From contig JAFUGJ010000101.1 of the NCBI GenBank assembly GCA_017469425.1, positions 1 through 64,000 of the forward strand: a stretch of 64,000 nt of DNA. The letters run 5' to 3'. Position 1 is the first letter of the stretch. Every line of letters begins with the position of its first letter. This document shows positions 9,569-19,054 of the stretch, piece after piece. The position numbers and the translations under genes were made by a program. The notes under the pieces were generated by a model that saw nothing but the letters and a program-made list of their open reading frames with translations, did no database searches and was not told the DNA's origin. This DNA comes from Bacteroidales bacterium. GTDB taxonomy: Bacteria > Bacteroidota > Bacteroidia > Bacteroidales > UBA932.

Positions 9569-10792
9569 ATGACTGAACGGATTTTCAGATTTACACTGTG
9601 CCTCGCCGTCCTTTCCGGGATTGCGGTCTCGTGCGGAAAATCCGGCGAGGATGAACCGTATGTGACGGATGCGGGCATAACTCCGCGAAAGACGGCTTTC
9701 AGTTCCGATAAGGGAAGCACCTTTGTTTCGGTGAACTGCAACGGAGACTGGACCCTTTCGCTTTCCTATCCTGCAGACGGCGAGTCGGGGTGGGCGAGTA
9801 TCGAACCTGAGTCCGGCAGCGGCAGCAGGGGAGATGTGCGGCTTATTTATGAGGCCAACGAGTCCGAGACGACTCGCAGCGTCGTGATTACCCTGCAACC
9901 CAAGAATGGCCTTGCTGCAAGTGTGACTATCGTGCAGCTCGGCGAAGGCGTGACTTATGTGCCTGACGACCCTCTTCCGAGCGAGAACGGACAGTATGGA
10001 GCCGATGTGGCTTCTGCCGGATGGCTTGAACTCCCTGCAACGGTCGCCGGTGACGGGCGTGAGTTCTTCACCCATGACATGAAGGGTGGCAGATATGTCA
10101 GCCAGGCGGTGAGCGGCATCCGCAACTGGTCGTTCTATTACGATTACGATGCCTACGACGCCCTCTGGGTCGCTTATCCTCTGAACAACGGCCTTCGTGC
10201 TTCGGGTTCGCGCACCAATGCCTGGGGCATAGACCCCCTGATTCCCATGGCCTATCAGTCGGCTTCCTACCTTGGCGGATATGGCAGCGGTTACGACCGG
10301 GGGCATCAGCTGCCTTCCAACGACAGGCTCAGTTATTCGGCAAATGTAACCACATTCTATCCCACCAACATGACTCCCCAGTACTCCTCGTTCAATCAGG
10401 GTATTTGGGAGAAGCTGGAAGAGAAAGTCCGCAGTTACGCTTCGTCTTCCGATACGCTTTATGTGGTAACCGGGTGCGTGCTTGCAGGCAGCCCCGGCAC
10501 CATTACCGACAGGGCGGGCAACAAGGTTACCGTGCCTGCTGCATACTTCAAGGCCCTGCTCCGCTACATGCCGAGTTCCACCTACGGTTTCGGCGGTTAT
10601 ATGGCTGCGGGGTACTATCTGCCACATTCCACATCGATTTCCGGCAACAGTTTCACGGGCTATATCATGAGCATCGACGAACTTGAACAGAAGACCGGAA
10701 TCGATTTCTTCGTGAATCTCGCATCGGTGGTAGGGAAGGACACGGCTGACAAAATCGAAGCCCAGTCGCCTATCAACTGGTGGACAAATTAA
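9569..10792 (+). CDS. DNA/RNA non-specific endonuclease lipoprotein (NucA family)
   Basis: Secreted, lipid-anchored nuclease of 407 residues; lipobox AVSC with Cys22. Residues about 35-125 form a BACON-like domain; the Endonuclease_NS domain follows. The signature DRGH (243-246, within GYDRGHQLPSNDR) carries the catalytic histidine, and NMTPQYSSFNQGIWEKLE downstream supplies the metal-ligand asparagine of this beta-beta-alpha-metal family. These enzymes cut both DNA and RNA. It lies 8 nt after the OB-fold lipoprotein and 12 nt before an EEP-family hydrolase, so the operon would degrade nucleic acid stepwise outside the cell or in the periplasm. Confidence 0.92.
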   Translation: MTERIFRFTLCLAVLSGIAVSCGKSGEDEPYVTDAGITPRKTAFSSDKGSTFVSVNCNGDWTLSLSYPADGESGWASIEPESGSGSRGDVRLIYEANESETTRSVVITLQPKNGLAASVTIVQLGEGVTYVPDDPLPSENGQYGADVASAGWLELPATVAGDGREFFTHDMKGGRYVSQAVSGIRNWSFYYDYDAYDALWVAYPLNNGLRASGSRTNAWGIDPLIPMAYQSASYLGGYGSGYDRGHQLPSNDRLSYSANVTTFYPTNMTPQYSSFNQGIWEKLEEKVRSYASSSDTLYVVTGCVLAGSPGTITDRAGNKVTVPAAYFKALLRYMPSSTYGFGGYMAAGYYLPHSTSISGNSFTGYIMSIDELEQKTGIDFFVNLASVVGKDTADKIEAQSPINWWTN

Positions 10793-10804
10793 TAACACTT
10801 ACAG

Positions 10805-11881
10805 ATGAAAAGATTTACTGTCATATTGATTGCCCTGCTGATGATGCTGCCCGTCGGGAGCAGCGCCCAGCGCAAGCATGCCAGCTATGTAATCGGGTTC
10901 TATAACCTCGAGAACCTGTTCGACACCGTGCACGACGAGGGCAAGAACGACTATCAGTACCTGCCCGACGGGCAGAACCAGTGGACCGAAGCCAAGTACA
11001 GGAAGAAACAGCACAACATGGCGACGGTCATTAAGGCCATGAAGGAAGACAACGGAGCCTGGCATGCCGTGCTTGGAGTGTCCGAAATCGAGAACCGCCA
11101 TGTGCTCGAAGACCTTGTGAGCCAGCCGGAGATTGCCGACGCGAACTACCAGATAGTGCATTACGACGGCCCCGACAACCGTGGCGTGGATGTGGCCCTG
11201 CTCTACAAGCCGGAAATACTCAAGGTCATCACGAGCGAAAGCATCCCCTTCACCTTCGCCCCTTCCCGCATCGACTTCAGCGAGTGGACCAAGGAGGAAA
11301 TGGACCGTTTCCGCACGCGCGATGTGCTGATGGTACGCGGCACCATAGACGGTGAAATGTTCGCTTTCTTCGTAACCCACCTTCCTTCCCGTCTCGGCGG
11401 AAAGGGCGCCGACCTGCGTCCCCGCGGAGCGGAAATCATCTACAAGAGAGCCATGGAACTCCAGAAGGAATTCCCCGGCATCAAGATAGTGGTGATGGGC
11501 GACATGAACGACAATCCCACCGATATCAGCATGACGGATTTCATGCGGGGCAAGGAGAAGATAAAGAGCGTTACCGATGAGGATTTCTTCTCTCCTTTCC
11601 TGAGCATGCTCAAGGCAGGCTACAGTTCTCTGTACTATCGCGGCGAGGGCAACATCTACGACATCATCCTCGTTAACAATGCCATCGCCAACGCTCCCAA
11701 GGGCACATTCCAGATTCAGCCCATCGTGCAGAAGAAATACTACGGGCGCGTGTTCAGCAAGCCTTTCATGACCAACCAGTCGGGCGACTACAAGGGCACC
11801 CCCTTCCGCACTTTCTCCGGAGGAGCCTTCGTCGGCGGATACTCCGACCATTATCCTACTTATATTGTAATCAAGAAATAA
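10805..11881 (+). CDS. Endonuclease/exonuclease/phosphatase family protein, secreted
   Basis: A 358-residue member of the EEP fold with a Sec signal peptide (about residues 1-21, ending SSAQ). Family elements are FYNLENLFD (Asn metal ligand), SEIENRHV (Glu), DNRGVDVALLY, VMGDMNDNP (general Asp/Asn) and the C-terminal YSDHYP (catalytic Asp-His). EEP members are nucleases or phosphodiesterases; the neighbours (non-specific endonuclease upstream, TonB receptor 1 nt downstream) favour nuclease or nucleotide-phosphatase action on products of the first enzyme. The exact substrate is not visible. Confidence 0.88.
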   Translation: MKRFTVILIALLMMLPVGSSAQRKHASYVIGFYNLENLFDTVHDEGKNDYQYLPDGQNQWTEAKYRKKQHNMATVIKAMKEDNGAWHAVLGVSEIENRHVLEDLVSQPEIADANYQIVHYDGPDNRGVDVALLYKPEILKVITSESIPFTFAPSRIDFSEWTKEEMDRFRTRDVLMVRGTIDGEMFAFFVTHLPSRLGGKGADLRPRGAEIIYKRAMELQKEFPGIKIVVMGDMNDNPTDISMTDFMRGKEKIKSVTDEDFFSPFLSMLKAGYSSLYYRGEGNIYDIILVNNAIANAPKGTFQIQPIVQKKYYGRVFSKPFMTNQSGDYKGTPFRTFSGGAFVGGYSDHYPTYIVIKK

Positions 11882-11882
11882 T

Positions 11883-14789
11883 ATGAAAAGAATATTGATG
11901 GCAATGGCGGCCATTCTGGCTTCGGCGGCCCTGTATGCGCAGGACTACACCGGAGGCGTGAAGGGTACCGTCATCAACCGAAACGGCAGGCAGCCTGTCG
12001 AGAATGCCAAGCTCACCCTCCTGCAGGGCGCGGCCGAGCTTGCAACGGTGAGTTCGGATGCTGACGGCAACTTCTTCATCCCGAACCTGGCCGACGGCAT
12101 GTACACCCTCGTTATCGACGCCCCCGAATTCCTGGAAACCCAGGTGCAGGTAACCGTGAACAACGGCTATGTGAAGAACATGTTCAACCTTTCCCTCACC
12201 GGCATCCAGCGCGTGGCGGAGGTCGACGACGACAGCTTCGCACAGTTCGACATGGATGATTCGGGCTACAACGACAATCCCACCATCCTTTTCGGTTCGA
12301 ACGATGTGTTCAACAACATTGCAGGCTATAATTTCAGTTCCGTGCGTTTCCGTGCACGCGGTTATTCTTCCGAGAGCCAGGATGTGTACCTCGCGGGCGT
12401 GAAGCTCAACGATGCCATCACCGGATATTCGCCCTTCTCCCTTTGGAGCGGCCTCAATGAAGCCATGCGTTCCAAGGAAACCGTGAACGGCAGCGAGGTG
12501 TCCGACTTCGGCTTCGGCGGGTACAACGGCCTCACCAACATCTTCGGAAATGCCTCCAATGTACGCAAGGGGCTTCGCGGAAGCGTGATGACCAACAGCG
12601 CGCTTTACCGCCTGCGTCTTATGGGTTCGTATGCCACGGGCCTCATGGATAATGGCTGGGCTCTTGCGTTCAATGTGAGCGCCCGCCTTGGCGGCAACGA
12701 CTGGATTGACGGTGTATATTATCGTTCTTTCGCTTACTATGCCGCTGCCGACAAAGTGTGGGGCGACACCCACAAACTCGGCTTCGCCTTCTTCGCAACC
12801 CCCGGCTCGAGAGGAGCACAGAACGCATCTACTCAGGAAGTTTACGACCTCGTCGGCGACAACATGTACAACTCCAACTGGGGTTATCAGGACGGCAAGG
12901 TGCGCAACTCCCGCGTACGCAACACCAATGAACCCATCGCCGTGCTGAAGTATGACTACACCCCTTCGGACAAATTCAACGCGCATCTCACCGCCCTCTA
13001 CCGCTTCGGCACGAACGGCTACACCGCCCTTGACTGGTACGACGCGCAGGACCCCCGCCCGGACTACTACCGCAATCTTCCCAGTTATTTCTACGACACC
13101 AACACCGACCTCAACCGCAGCAGTTTCGAGAAGGCGGCGTGGGCGACCGAAATGTGGACCTATCCTCAGACCTATTCCAACTATACCCATATAGATTGGG
13201 ACAGGCTCTACAACATCAACCGCTCGCAGGCTGACGGCCGTGCAAAATATGTGCAGGAAGAACGCCATGTGGACCAGCGCGATTTCAATCTCGCCGCGTC
13301 CTTCAAGTACCGCCCCGCGGAGTGGGCGACGGTTACCGGCGGGCTGAGCGCAAGAGTGAACCGTACCGAATATTACAAGGTGATTGCCGACCTTCTCGGA
13401 GGAAAGTATTTCGTGGATTCCGACAATTTCGCCGAGCGCGACTTCGCGGCATCTCCTTATAAACTGCAGAATGATATTGACCACTACCTCCGGGTTGGCG
13501 GAACGCGCACCGTGGTAGAAGGCGAGAAATACGGATATGACTACTACGCTCAGGTGCGCAACTACGGCGGATGGGTGAACGGCAGGTTTACCTTCGGCAA
13601 CCTCAGCGCCAACCTCGGCGGAAGGCTCGGATACGAATCCTTCTGGCGCGAGGGTCTGCTGCGCAAGGGCCTCTTCCCCGGGCAGCCCGAGGATGAAATC
13701 ATGGCCGCACGGTGGCAGGCGGACGGGATAGTTCCCACCGATGAATCTTCATACGGCAAGAGCAAGGTGAGCAAGTTCGTCACCTACGCGGGCAAGCTCG
13801 GACTCAACTATGTGATAGGAGGTTCGCAGCGCGTCTATGCCAATGTGGGCTATTTTGCAGACGCCCCCAAGTTCAATCAGGCATTCCTCTCGCCCCGTAC
13901 CCGCAATACCCTGATGGAAGACCTCAAGACCTCCAAGACCTTCTCTTCCGACATCAATTGGCAGTACTCGGCCAACGGCATCAATGTACGCGCTACCGCA
14001 TACTACACCACCATCAAGGACCAGTCCAAGGTGATGAGCGCATACGATGACATCCAGAACGCATTCTCCAACTTCGCAATCAACGGCATCGACCAGTGCA
14101 ACGCGGGCGTTGAATTCGGTTTCAAGGTTCCTACCTATGTGGTTCCCGGCCTTTCGGTGCAGGGAGTGCTCGCCGCAGGCCGCTACGAGTATACTTCCAA
14201 TCCTACCATGACCCAGACCGTCGACAACAGTGCCGACAAGGTCATGGACAATGTGACCGTTTTCTATTGGATGTCGAACCCCGTGTTCAAGAAGGATGAT
14301 AATGGCAACTATACCGGCGAGATTTCCCGCTGGCAGAAGCACTATCTCCCTTCCACTCCGCAGCTTGCCGCAAGCCTCGGGCTTTCGTACAATGTGAACT
14401 ACTGGTTCATCGATGCCGATGTGGAATATTTCGGAGAGAGCTATCTCGACATGAATCCTCTCTACCGTACCGATTACGCCACCGCGGGCCCGGACAACAC
14501 CGTGTCGCCTGCCGAAATCGAGTACATGACCACTCAGGAGAAGTTCGACCCTGCAGTGCTGCTCAATCTCTCCGTGGGCAAGAGCTGGTATATCCACTAC
14601 AAGTATCAGCTTGGCTTCTCGTTCAATGTGAAGAATCTGCTCAACAACCGCAATGTAAAGACCGGCGGTTACGAGCAGACCCGTATCGTTGACAATACCG
14701 TGAGCAAGGAGCGCTTCTACCGTTTCGACCCCAAGTATTTCTATATGACCGGTACCAATTATATGTTGAATGTTTATTTCAGATTCTAA
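11883..14789 (+). CDS. TonB-dependent receptor with carboxypeptidase-like N-domain
   Basis: Outer-membrane receptor of 968 residues. Signal peptide about 1-20 (ending LYAQ), a carboxypeptidase-regulatory-like beta domain (about 24-100), a plug region, and a beta-barrel ending in NVYFRF, the usual terminal phenylalanine. The ATG lies 1 nt after the EEP gene stop and the next gene starts 3 nt after this one, so it is translationally close to both. Given the nuclease pair upstream and OB-fold lipoproteins on both sides, import of nucleic-acid breakdown products is the most economical guess; nothing in the barrel itself proves it. Confidence 0.92.
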   Translation: MKRILMAMAAILASAALYAQDYTGGVKGTVINRNGRQPVENAKLTLLQGAAELATVSSDADGNFFIPNLADGMYTLVIDAPEFLETQVQVTVNNGYVKNMFNLSLTGIQRVAEVDDDSFAQFDMDDSGYNDNPTILFGSNDVFNNIAGYNFSSVRFRARGYSSESQDVYLAGVKLNDAITGYSPFSLWSGLNEAMRSKETVNGSEVSDFGFGGYNGLTNIFGNASNVRKGLRGSVMTNSALYRLRLMGSYATGLMDNGWALAFNVSARLGGNDWIDGVYYRSFAYYAAADKVWGDTHKLGFAFFATPGSRGAQNASTQEVYDLVGDNMYNSNWGYQDGKVRNSRVRNTNEPIAVLKYDYTPSDKFNAHLTALYRFGTNGYTALDWYDAQDPRPDYYRNLPSYFYDTNTDLNRSSFEKAAWATEMWTYPQTYSNYTHIDWDRLYNINRSQADGRAKYVQEERHVDQRDFNLAASFKYRPAEWATVTGGLSARVNRTEYYKVIADLLGGKYFVDSDNFAERDFAASPYKLQNDIDHYLRVGGTRTVVEGEKYGYDYYAQVRNYGGWVNGRFTFGNLSANLGGRLGYESFWREGLLRKGLFPGQPEDEIMAARWQADGIVPTDESSYGKSKVSKFVTYAGKLGLNYVIGGSQRVYANVGYFADAPKFNQAFLSPRTRNTLMEDLKTSKTFSSDINWQYSANGINVRATAYYTTIKDQSKVMSAYDDIQNAFSNFAINGIDQCNAGVEFGFKVPTYVVPGLSVQGVLAAGRYEYTSNPTMTQTVDNSADKVMDNVTVFYWMSNPVFKKDDNGNYTGEISRWQKHYLPSTPQLAASLGLSYNVNYWFIDADVEYFGESYLDMNPLYRTDYATAGPDNTVSPAEIEYMTTQEKFDPAVLLNLSVGKSWYIHYKYQLGFSFNVKNLLNNRNVKTGGYEQTRIVDNTVSKERFYRFDPKYFYMTGTNYMLNVYFRF

Positions 14790-14792
14790 GCC

Positions 14793-15893
14793 ATGAAGAA
14801 GATTATAATTGCAATCGCCGCCATCGCGGCCCTCATTTCCTGCCGGAGTCTGAAAGAAGAATGGCAGCCTGTGTTCGGAAGCCACGAACCCGACAGTTTC
14901 GTGCCCTTTGACCCTACAGGCATCACCTTCACCAATATCGCCGACCTCAAGGCCATGTACAAGGCTCCCGGCATCGACATTACCGGAGATGTCTGGATTA
15001 AAGGACAGGTCATTTCGTCCGACAAGACTGGCAACATCTACCGCGAACTCTACATCCAGGACGAAACCGGAGGCATTGATGTGAAGATAGGAAAGTCCTC
15101 CCTTTACAGCGAGTTCCAGCTCGGACAGTGGGTGTATGTGAACTGCAATTCGCTAACCCTCGGTTCCTACAGCGGAATGCCCCAGATTGGGGTTGACGAC
15201 CCTACCGGCGAATACGAAACTGCATACATCGACCTTCAGGTGCTCATTGACAAGCATATTTTCCGCGGAGCCTACGATACCCCGCTGGAGCCTGTGGAAG
15301 TGAGCGAGGCCGACCTTACCGCAGCTCTCAGCCGTGGCTACAAGCATGAGCTCTGGGGCAAATATGTCACCATAAAGGGCCTGCAGTACGGCGCTCCCTC
15401 CACCTACAGTACCGACAATTTCAAGCGTATCTTCATCCTCCTCTATGTGGACCAGTACAAGGACAAGAAAGACGGTGCCAACCGCGTATTCTGCTCCGAC
15501 AAGACCTATGGAGTGACCACATGGGCAATGAGCAAGGCCAAGTTCCTGGAATATCTCGACGGAGGCAATTTCGATGAGTGCACCACCAACGGCAACAAGG
15601 GCATGAACGACATCTTCGACCCTCTTACCAACCTTACCGTTAAGGAAACCCTGCGTGCCAATGCCGTGGCTGTTACCACCAGCCAGTATTTCCACATTGG
15701 CAATACTCCGGTGCAGATACGCACCAGCGGCTATGCCAAGTTCTCCGACACCGAAATCGACCCCGACATCATCGGTGATGTAAGCGCTAAGGACGGTGCC
15801 TTGATAGATGTGACGGGCATTCTCTCCATTTACAATGGCGCCGCCCAGTTCACGCTCGTTGACGAACCTTCCGTATCCGTGAAGAAACATTAG
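14793..15893 (+). CDS. DUF5689 domain lipoprotein
   Basis: Surface lipoprotein of 366 residues, lipobox ALISC with Cys17. The N-terminal half contains the DUF5689 pattern, an OB-fold-like beta domain with the phrase GQVISSDKTGNIYRELYIQD and later WVYVNCNSL. DUF5689 proteins are typically encoded next to TonB receptors in Bacteroidota and have no established function. It is 3 nt after the receptor and 1 nt before the M3 peptidase. It probably acts as the receptor's lipoprotein partner, comparable in position to SusD, though it is not SusD-like in sequence. Confidence 0.88.
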   Translation: MKKIIIAIAAIAALISCRSLKEEWQPVFGSHEPDSFVPFDPTGITFTNIADLKAMYKAPGIDITGDVWIKGQVISSDKTGNIYRELYIQDETGGIDVKIGKSSLYSEFQLGQWVYVNCNSLTLGSYSGMPQIGVDDPTGEYETAYIDLQVLIDKHIFRGAYDTPLEPVEVSEADLTAALSRGYKHELWGKYVTIKGLQYGAPSTYSTDNFKRIFILLYVDQYKDKKDGANRVFCSDKTYGVTTWAMSKAKFLEYLDGGNFDECTTNGNKGMNDIFDPLTNLTVKETLRANAVAVTTSQYFHIGNTPVQIRTSGYAKFSDTEIDPDIIGDVSAKDGALIDVTGILSIYNGAAQFTLVDEPSVSVKKH

Positions 15894-15894
15894 T

Positions 15895-17925
15895 ATGAGA
15901 TTCCACCGATTTTTAGTTGCCGCACTGGCAATCATGCTTATGACGAATGCTTGCAACCGTACCAATCCTTTCCTTGAGGATTGGGATACCCCTTACGGGA
16001 TTCCTCCCTTCGACAAGATAAAGGTCTCCGACTATATTCCTGCCATAAAGGCGGGAATCGCGCAGCAGCAGGCTGAGATAGATGCAATCGCCGCAAATCC
16101 CGATGCCCCCACTTTCGAGAACACTATCGTGCCTCTGGAGCTTTCGGGCGAAATCCTTTCAAAAGTTGAGGGCGTGCTTTACAATGTGGCCGAGACCGAC
16201 CGCAGTGACGCACTCGACGCCGTTGTGGAAGAGAGCATCCCTCTTATGAGCGAGCATGAGGCCAACCTTTCTTTCAACAAGGCCCTCTACGAGCGCATAG
16301 CCGCTATCTGGAACGCTGACCAGAGCGGCCTTACCCGCGAGCAGCAGATGGTGCTGAAGAAGCACTACGAGAGCTTCGAGCGCGAGGGAATCGGCCTTCC
16401 CGAAGAGAAGCAGGCCCGGCTTCGCGAAATCAACTCCGAGATTGCGGCAAAGACGCAGAAGATAGGCAACAACATCCTTGCGGAGAGCAATGCCTTCAAG
16501 GAGAAATTCGGCTTCAGCGTGAGCGCCTATCCCGACAAGATGACTTCCACCGCCGACCGCGAACTGCGCAGGGCCTACAATGAAGCTTATACATCCCGCG
16601 GGCACAACGGCAACGAGTATGACAACGCACTGCTCGTCATCGAAGTGATACGCCTCCGTCAGGAGAAGGCAAAGATGCTTGGATACGAGAATTCCGCCGC
16701 CTACACCCTCGACAACAAGATGGCGAAGACTCCTGCAACGGTGGATAATTTCCTCCGGGGGATAATGTCGGCTGCTACCGCCCGCGCCCGTGAAGAAATC
16801 GCCGACATGCAGAAGGTGATGGATGAAGACATTGCCGCCGGCCTTCTTCCCGCAGGCTCGAAGATTGAGCCCTGGGACTGGTGGTACTATGCAGAGAAGG
16901 TGCGCAAGGCAAAGTACGACCTTGACGACGAGGAAGTGAAGCCTTATTTCCAGATGGATTCCGTGCGCAAGGGCGTTTTCCTTGCTGCCAAGGAACTTTA
17001 CGGAGTGCAGATGGAACCCCTCAGTGGCGTGCCTTCATACAATCCAGACTGCGTCCAGACCTATAAAGTCCTGGATGCCGACGGCTCGCTTCTCGGCATC
17101 TTCACTACCGACTATCTGCCCCGCGACAGCAAGCGTGGGGGAGCGTGGATGAACAATATCCGCGAGCAGTATGTGGATGCTTCCGGAGTTGAGGTGCGGC
17201 CCATTATCGTGAATGTCGGGAATCTTGCCGAGAACATGAATGTGGACCAGGTGCAGACCGCCTTCCACGAATTCGGCCATGCCCTGCACGGGCTCCTTAC
17301 CAAGTGCCATTATCCTTCGGTAAGCGGCACCGGCGTCACCCGCGACTTTGTGGAGATGTTCAGCCAGTTCAACGAAAACTGGGCGTTCCAGCCTTCGCTG
17401 CTCGCGCGCTACGCACATAATTCCGCCAATGAGACCATTCCTGCCGCACTCGTTGAGAAGATTAACAATTCCCTCAAGTTCAACCAGGGCTTCATGACTA
17501 CGGAACTTTGTGCGGCATCCCTTCTGGATTTGAAATGGCACGAACTCGCCGACATCCCTTCCGATATTGACACTCGTGAGAAGGCGACGGCGTTCATCGA
17601 TGCCTTCGAAGCCGACCTTGCCAAGTCCATAGGGCTGAATCCGGAAATTACCTATCGCTACCGCAGTACTTACTTCAACCACATTTTCTCCAGCGGCTAC
17701 AACACCGGTTACTATGGTTATCTGTGGAGCGAAGTGCTCGACAAGGATGCGTTCAGCATCTTCGAAGCCTCCGAAGGCGGCCCGTTCAACCTCGAACTGG
17801 CCCGCAAGTTCCGCCAGACCTTCCTGGAGCGCGGCGGCAGCGAAGAACCCATGACGCTTTATGTGCAGTTCGCAGGCCGCGAGCCCGACTCCCGCGCCTT
17901 CCTTGAAGCGCGAGGATTGAAATAG
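15895..17925 (+). CDS. M3 family metallopeptidase, periplasmic peptidyl-dipeptidase-like lipoprotein
   Basis: Zinc peptidase of 676 residues, close in length to Dcp/OpdA. HEFGH at residues 458-462, followed by EMFSQFNENW, forms the M3 zinc site. A likely lipoprotein signal (TNAC, Cys20) places it in the periplasm or on a membrane surface, as seen for Bacteroidota Dcp proteins. It trims dipeptides from short oligopeptides. The ATG is 1 nt after the DUF5689 stop, so it is the last gene of the 7305-17925 operon; a peptidase here would let the locus process protein bound to nucleic acid, although M3 enzymes are also housekeeping. Confidence 0.9.
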   Translation: MRFHRFLVAALAIMLMTNACNRTNPFLEDWDTPYGIPPFDKIKVSDYIPAIKAGIAQQQAEIDAIAANPDAPTFENTIVPLELSGEILSKVEGVLYNVAETDRSDALDAVVEESIPLMSEHEANLSFNKALYERIAAIWNADQSGLTREQQMVLKKHYESFEREGIGLPEEKQARLREINSEIAAKTQKIGNNILAESNAFKEKFGFSVSAYPDKMTSTADRELRRAYNEAYTSRGHNGNEYDNALLVIEVIRLRQEKAKMLGYENSAAYTLDNKMAKTPATVDNFLRGIMSAATARAREEIADMQKVMDEDIAAGLLPAGSKIEPWDWWYYAEKVRKAKYDLDDEEVKPYFQMDSVRKGVFLAAKELYGVQMEPLSGVPSYNPDCVQTYKVLDADGSLLGIFTTDYLPRDSKRGGAWMNNIREQYVDASGVEVRPIIVNVGNLAENMNVDQVQTAFHEFGHALHGLLTKCHYPSVSGTGVTRDFVEMFSQFNENWAFQPSLLARYAHNSANETIPAALVEKINNSLKFNQGFMTTELCAASLLDLKWHELADIPSDIDTREKATAFIDAFEADLAKSIGLNPEITYRYRSTYFNHIFSSGYNTGYYGYLWSEVLDKDAFSIFEASEGGPFNLELARKFRQTFLERGGSEEPMTLYVQFAGREPDSRAFLEARGLK

Positions 17926-17965
17926 GATTTTTTATTAACGGAAAACAGCTTGCATATTCTGCGAC

Positions 17966-18007
17966 CATTTTCCCGTCAGGGCCGCAAAGCGACAGGGAGC
18001 GGAAATG
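17966..18007. repeat. Imperfect inverted repeat in the gpmA leader
   Basis: CATTTTCCCGTC and GACAGGGAGCGGAAATG can pair with a small bulge and internal loop around GCCGCAAAGC. It resembles a small palindromic insertion, but it may simply be a leader hairpin of gpmA. Confidence 0.4.
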
Positions 18008-18042
18008 CGAGGTGTTTTTCAAAAAGGAAACAAATAAATATA

Positions 18043-18789
18043 ATGAAAAACATCGTATTAGTACGCCATGGCGAGAGCCAGTGGAACAAAGAGAACCGCT
18101 TTACCGGTTGGACAAATGTTGATTTAAGTGAGAAGGGCCTTCAGGAAGCTCTCGATGCAGGAAAGGCACTCAAGGAAGCAGGCTTCAAATTCGATATTGC
18201 CTACACTTCATATCTGAAGAGGGCCGTAAAGACCCTGAACAATGTGCTCGACGCAATGGACCTCGACTGGATTCCCGTGGAAAAGACCTGGCGCCTCAAC
18301 GAGAAGCATTACGGCATGCTCCAGGGCCTCAACAAGGCCGAGACCGCGGCCAAGTACGGCGACGAGCAGGTTCTCATCTGGCGCCGCAGCTATGATGTGG
18401 AACCACTTCCCCTTCCCGAGACCGACCCCAACTCCGCAACGCAGGATCCCCGCTATGCTGATGTTCCCGACCAGTATGTTCCCCGCACCGAAGCCCTCAA
18501 GCAGTGCATCGAGCGCGTAATGCCTTTCTGGGAGTGCGAAATCTTCCCCAAGCTCAAGACCGTCGATAACATCATCGTAGTTGCTCATGGCAACAGCCTC
18601 CGCGGTGTGGTAAAGCACCTCAAGGGCATCTCCGACGCCGACATCGTAAAACTCAACATCCCTACGGCCACCCCGTATGTATTCGAGTTCGACGACGACC
18701 TCAATCTCGTGCGCGACTACTATCTCGCCGACCCCGAGGAACTCGCCGCCAAGCAGGCCGCCGTTGCCAACCAGGGCAAAGCGAAGTAA
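18043..18789 (+). CDS. gpmA: 2,3-bisphosphoglycerate-dependent phosphoglycerate mutase
   Basis: Interconverts 3- and 2-phosphoglycerate in glycolysis. The start at 18043 gives 248 residues beginning [15 protein letters not shown]; the frame opens further upstream at 17950, but that part covers an imperfect palindrome and not conserved protein. Hallmarks are RHGE (phosphohistidine His), NRFTGW, and [10 protein letters not shown] near the C-terminus. It stands alone between the M3 peptidase gene and a hairpin terminator/repeat at 18807. No promoter of the standard type was found in the 117-nt gap, so it may be partly read from the upstream operon. Confidence 0.96.
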   Translation: MKNIVLVRHGESQWNKENRFTGWTNVDLSEKGLQEALDAGKALKEAGFKFDIAYTSYLKRAVKTLNNVLDAMDLDWIPVEKTWRLNEKHYGMLQGLNKAETAAKYGDEQVLIWRRSYDVEPLPLPETDPNSATQDPRYADVPDQYVPRTEALKQCIERVMPFWECEIFPKLKTVDNIIVVAHGNSLRGVVKHLKGISDADIVKLNIPTATPYVFEFDDDLNLVRDYYLADPEELAAKQAAVANQGKAK

Positions 18790-18806
18790 TAATCAGGGAT
18801 TTCCTT

Positions 18807-18847
18807 AAGAACTATCGCTCATTTTGGGCGATAGTTCTTCGTTAAAT
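18807..18847 (+). repeat. Hairpin repeat, copy A (may also terminate gpmA)
   Basis: Perfect 12-bp arms (18807-18818 and 18828-18839) around a 9-nt loop, followed by CGTTAAAT. The same 41 nt recurs with one mismatch at 25007-25047 in the same orientation, and the hairpin core recurs inverted inside the long repeats at 60816 and 63491. It lies 17 nt after gpmA, so it may act as its terminator, though the T run is weak. Confidence 0.85.
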
Positions 18848-18887
18848 GGTTGAAATATACTCACTTGCCTATTCCATATGTGGAACC

Positions 18888-18966
18888 CCTTCTCCATCTT
18901 TTCCCGCCAGGAGTAGTCAACGGCCATGTGCGGAGCGAGAGGTGGCAGGGGATAGGAAAGTCCGTA
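18888..18966 (-). pseudogene. Possible remnant of a M64-type C-terminal tail
   Basis: The minus strand encodes LSYPLPPLAP...YSWREKMEKG, which echoes the tail of the M64 gene at 20215 (LSKPLPPLPAP...HGWREELQKG) in order and spacing. It lies within an 80-codon open frame (18805-19047) without other recognisable content. A fragment left by recombination between related surface genes is one reading; chance resemblance is the other. Confidence 0.3.
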
Positions 18967-19054
18967 CTTGCCTTGATACCTGCTAATTGCTTGTCGCAGC
19001 ATTACCTTTACTTCACAGGTGATGCTAATACCTCGAAGAACAATCATCGATGTA

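Noticed and set aside
11871..13484. 537-codon minus-strand frame opposite the second TonB receptor
   Set aside because: Shadow of a real gene; no domain content.
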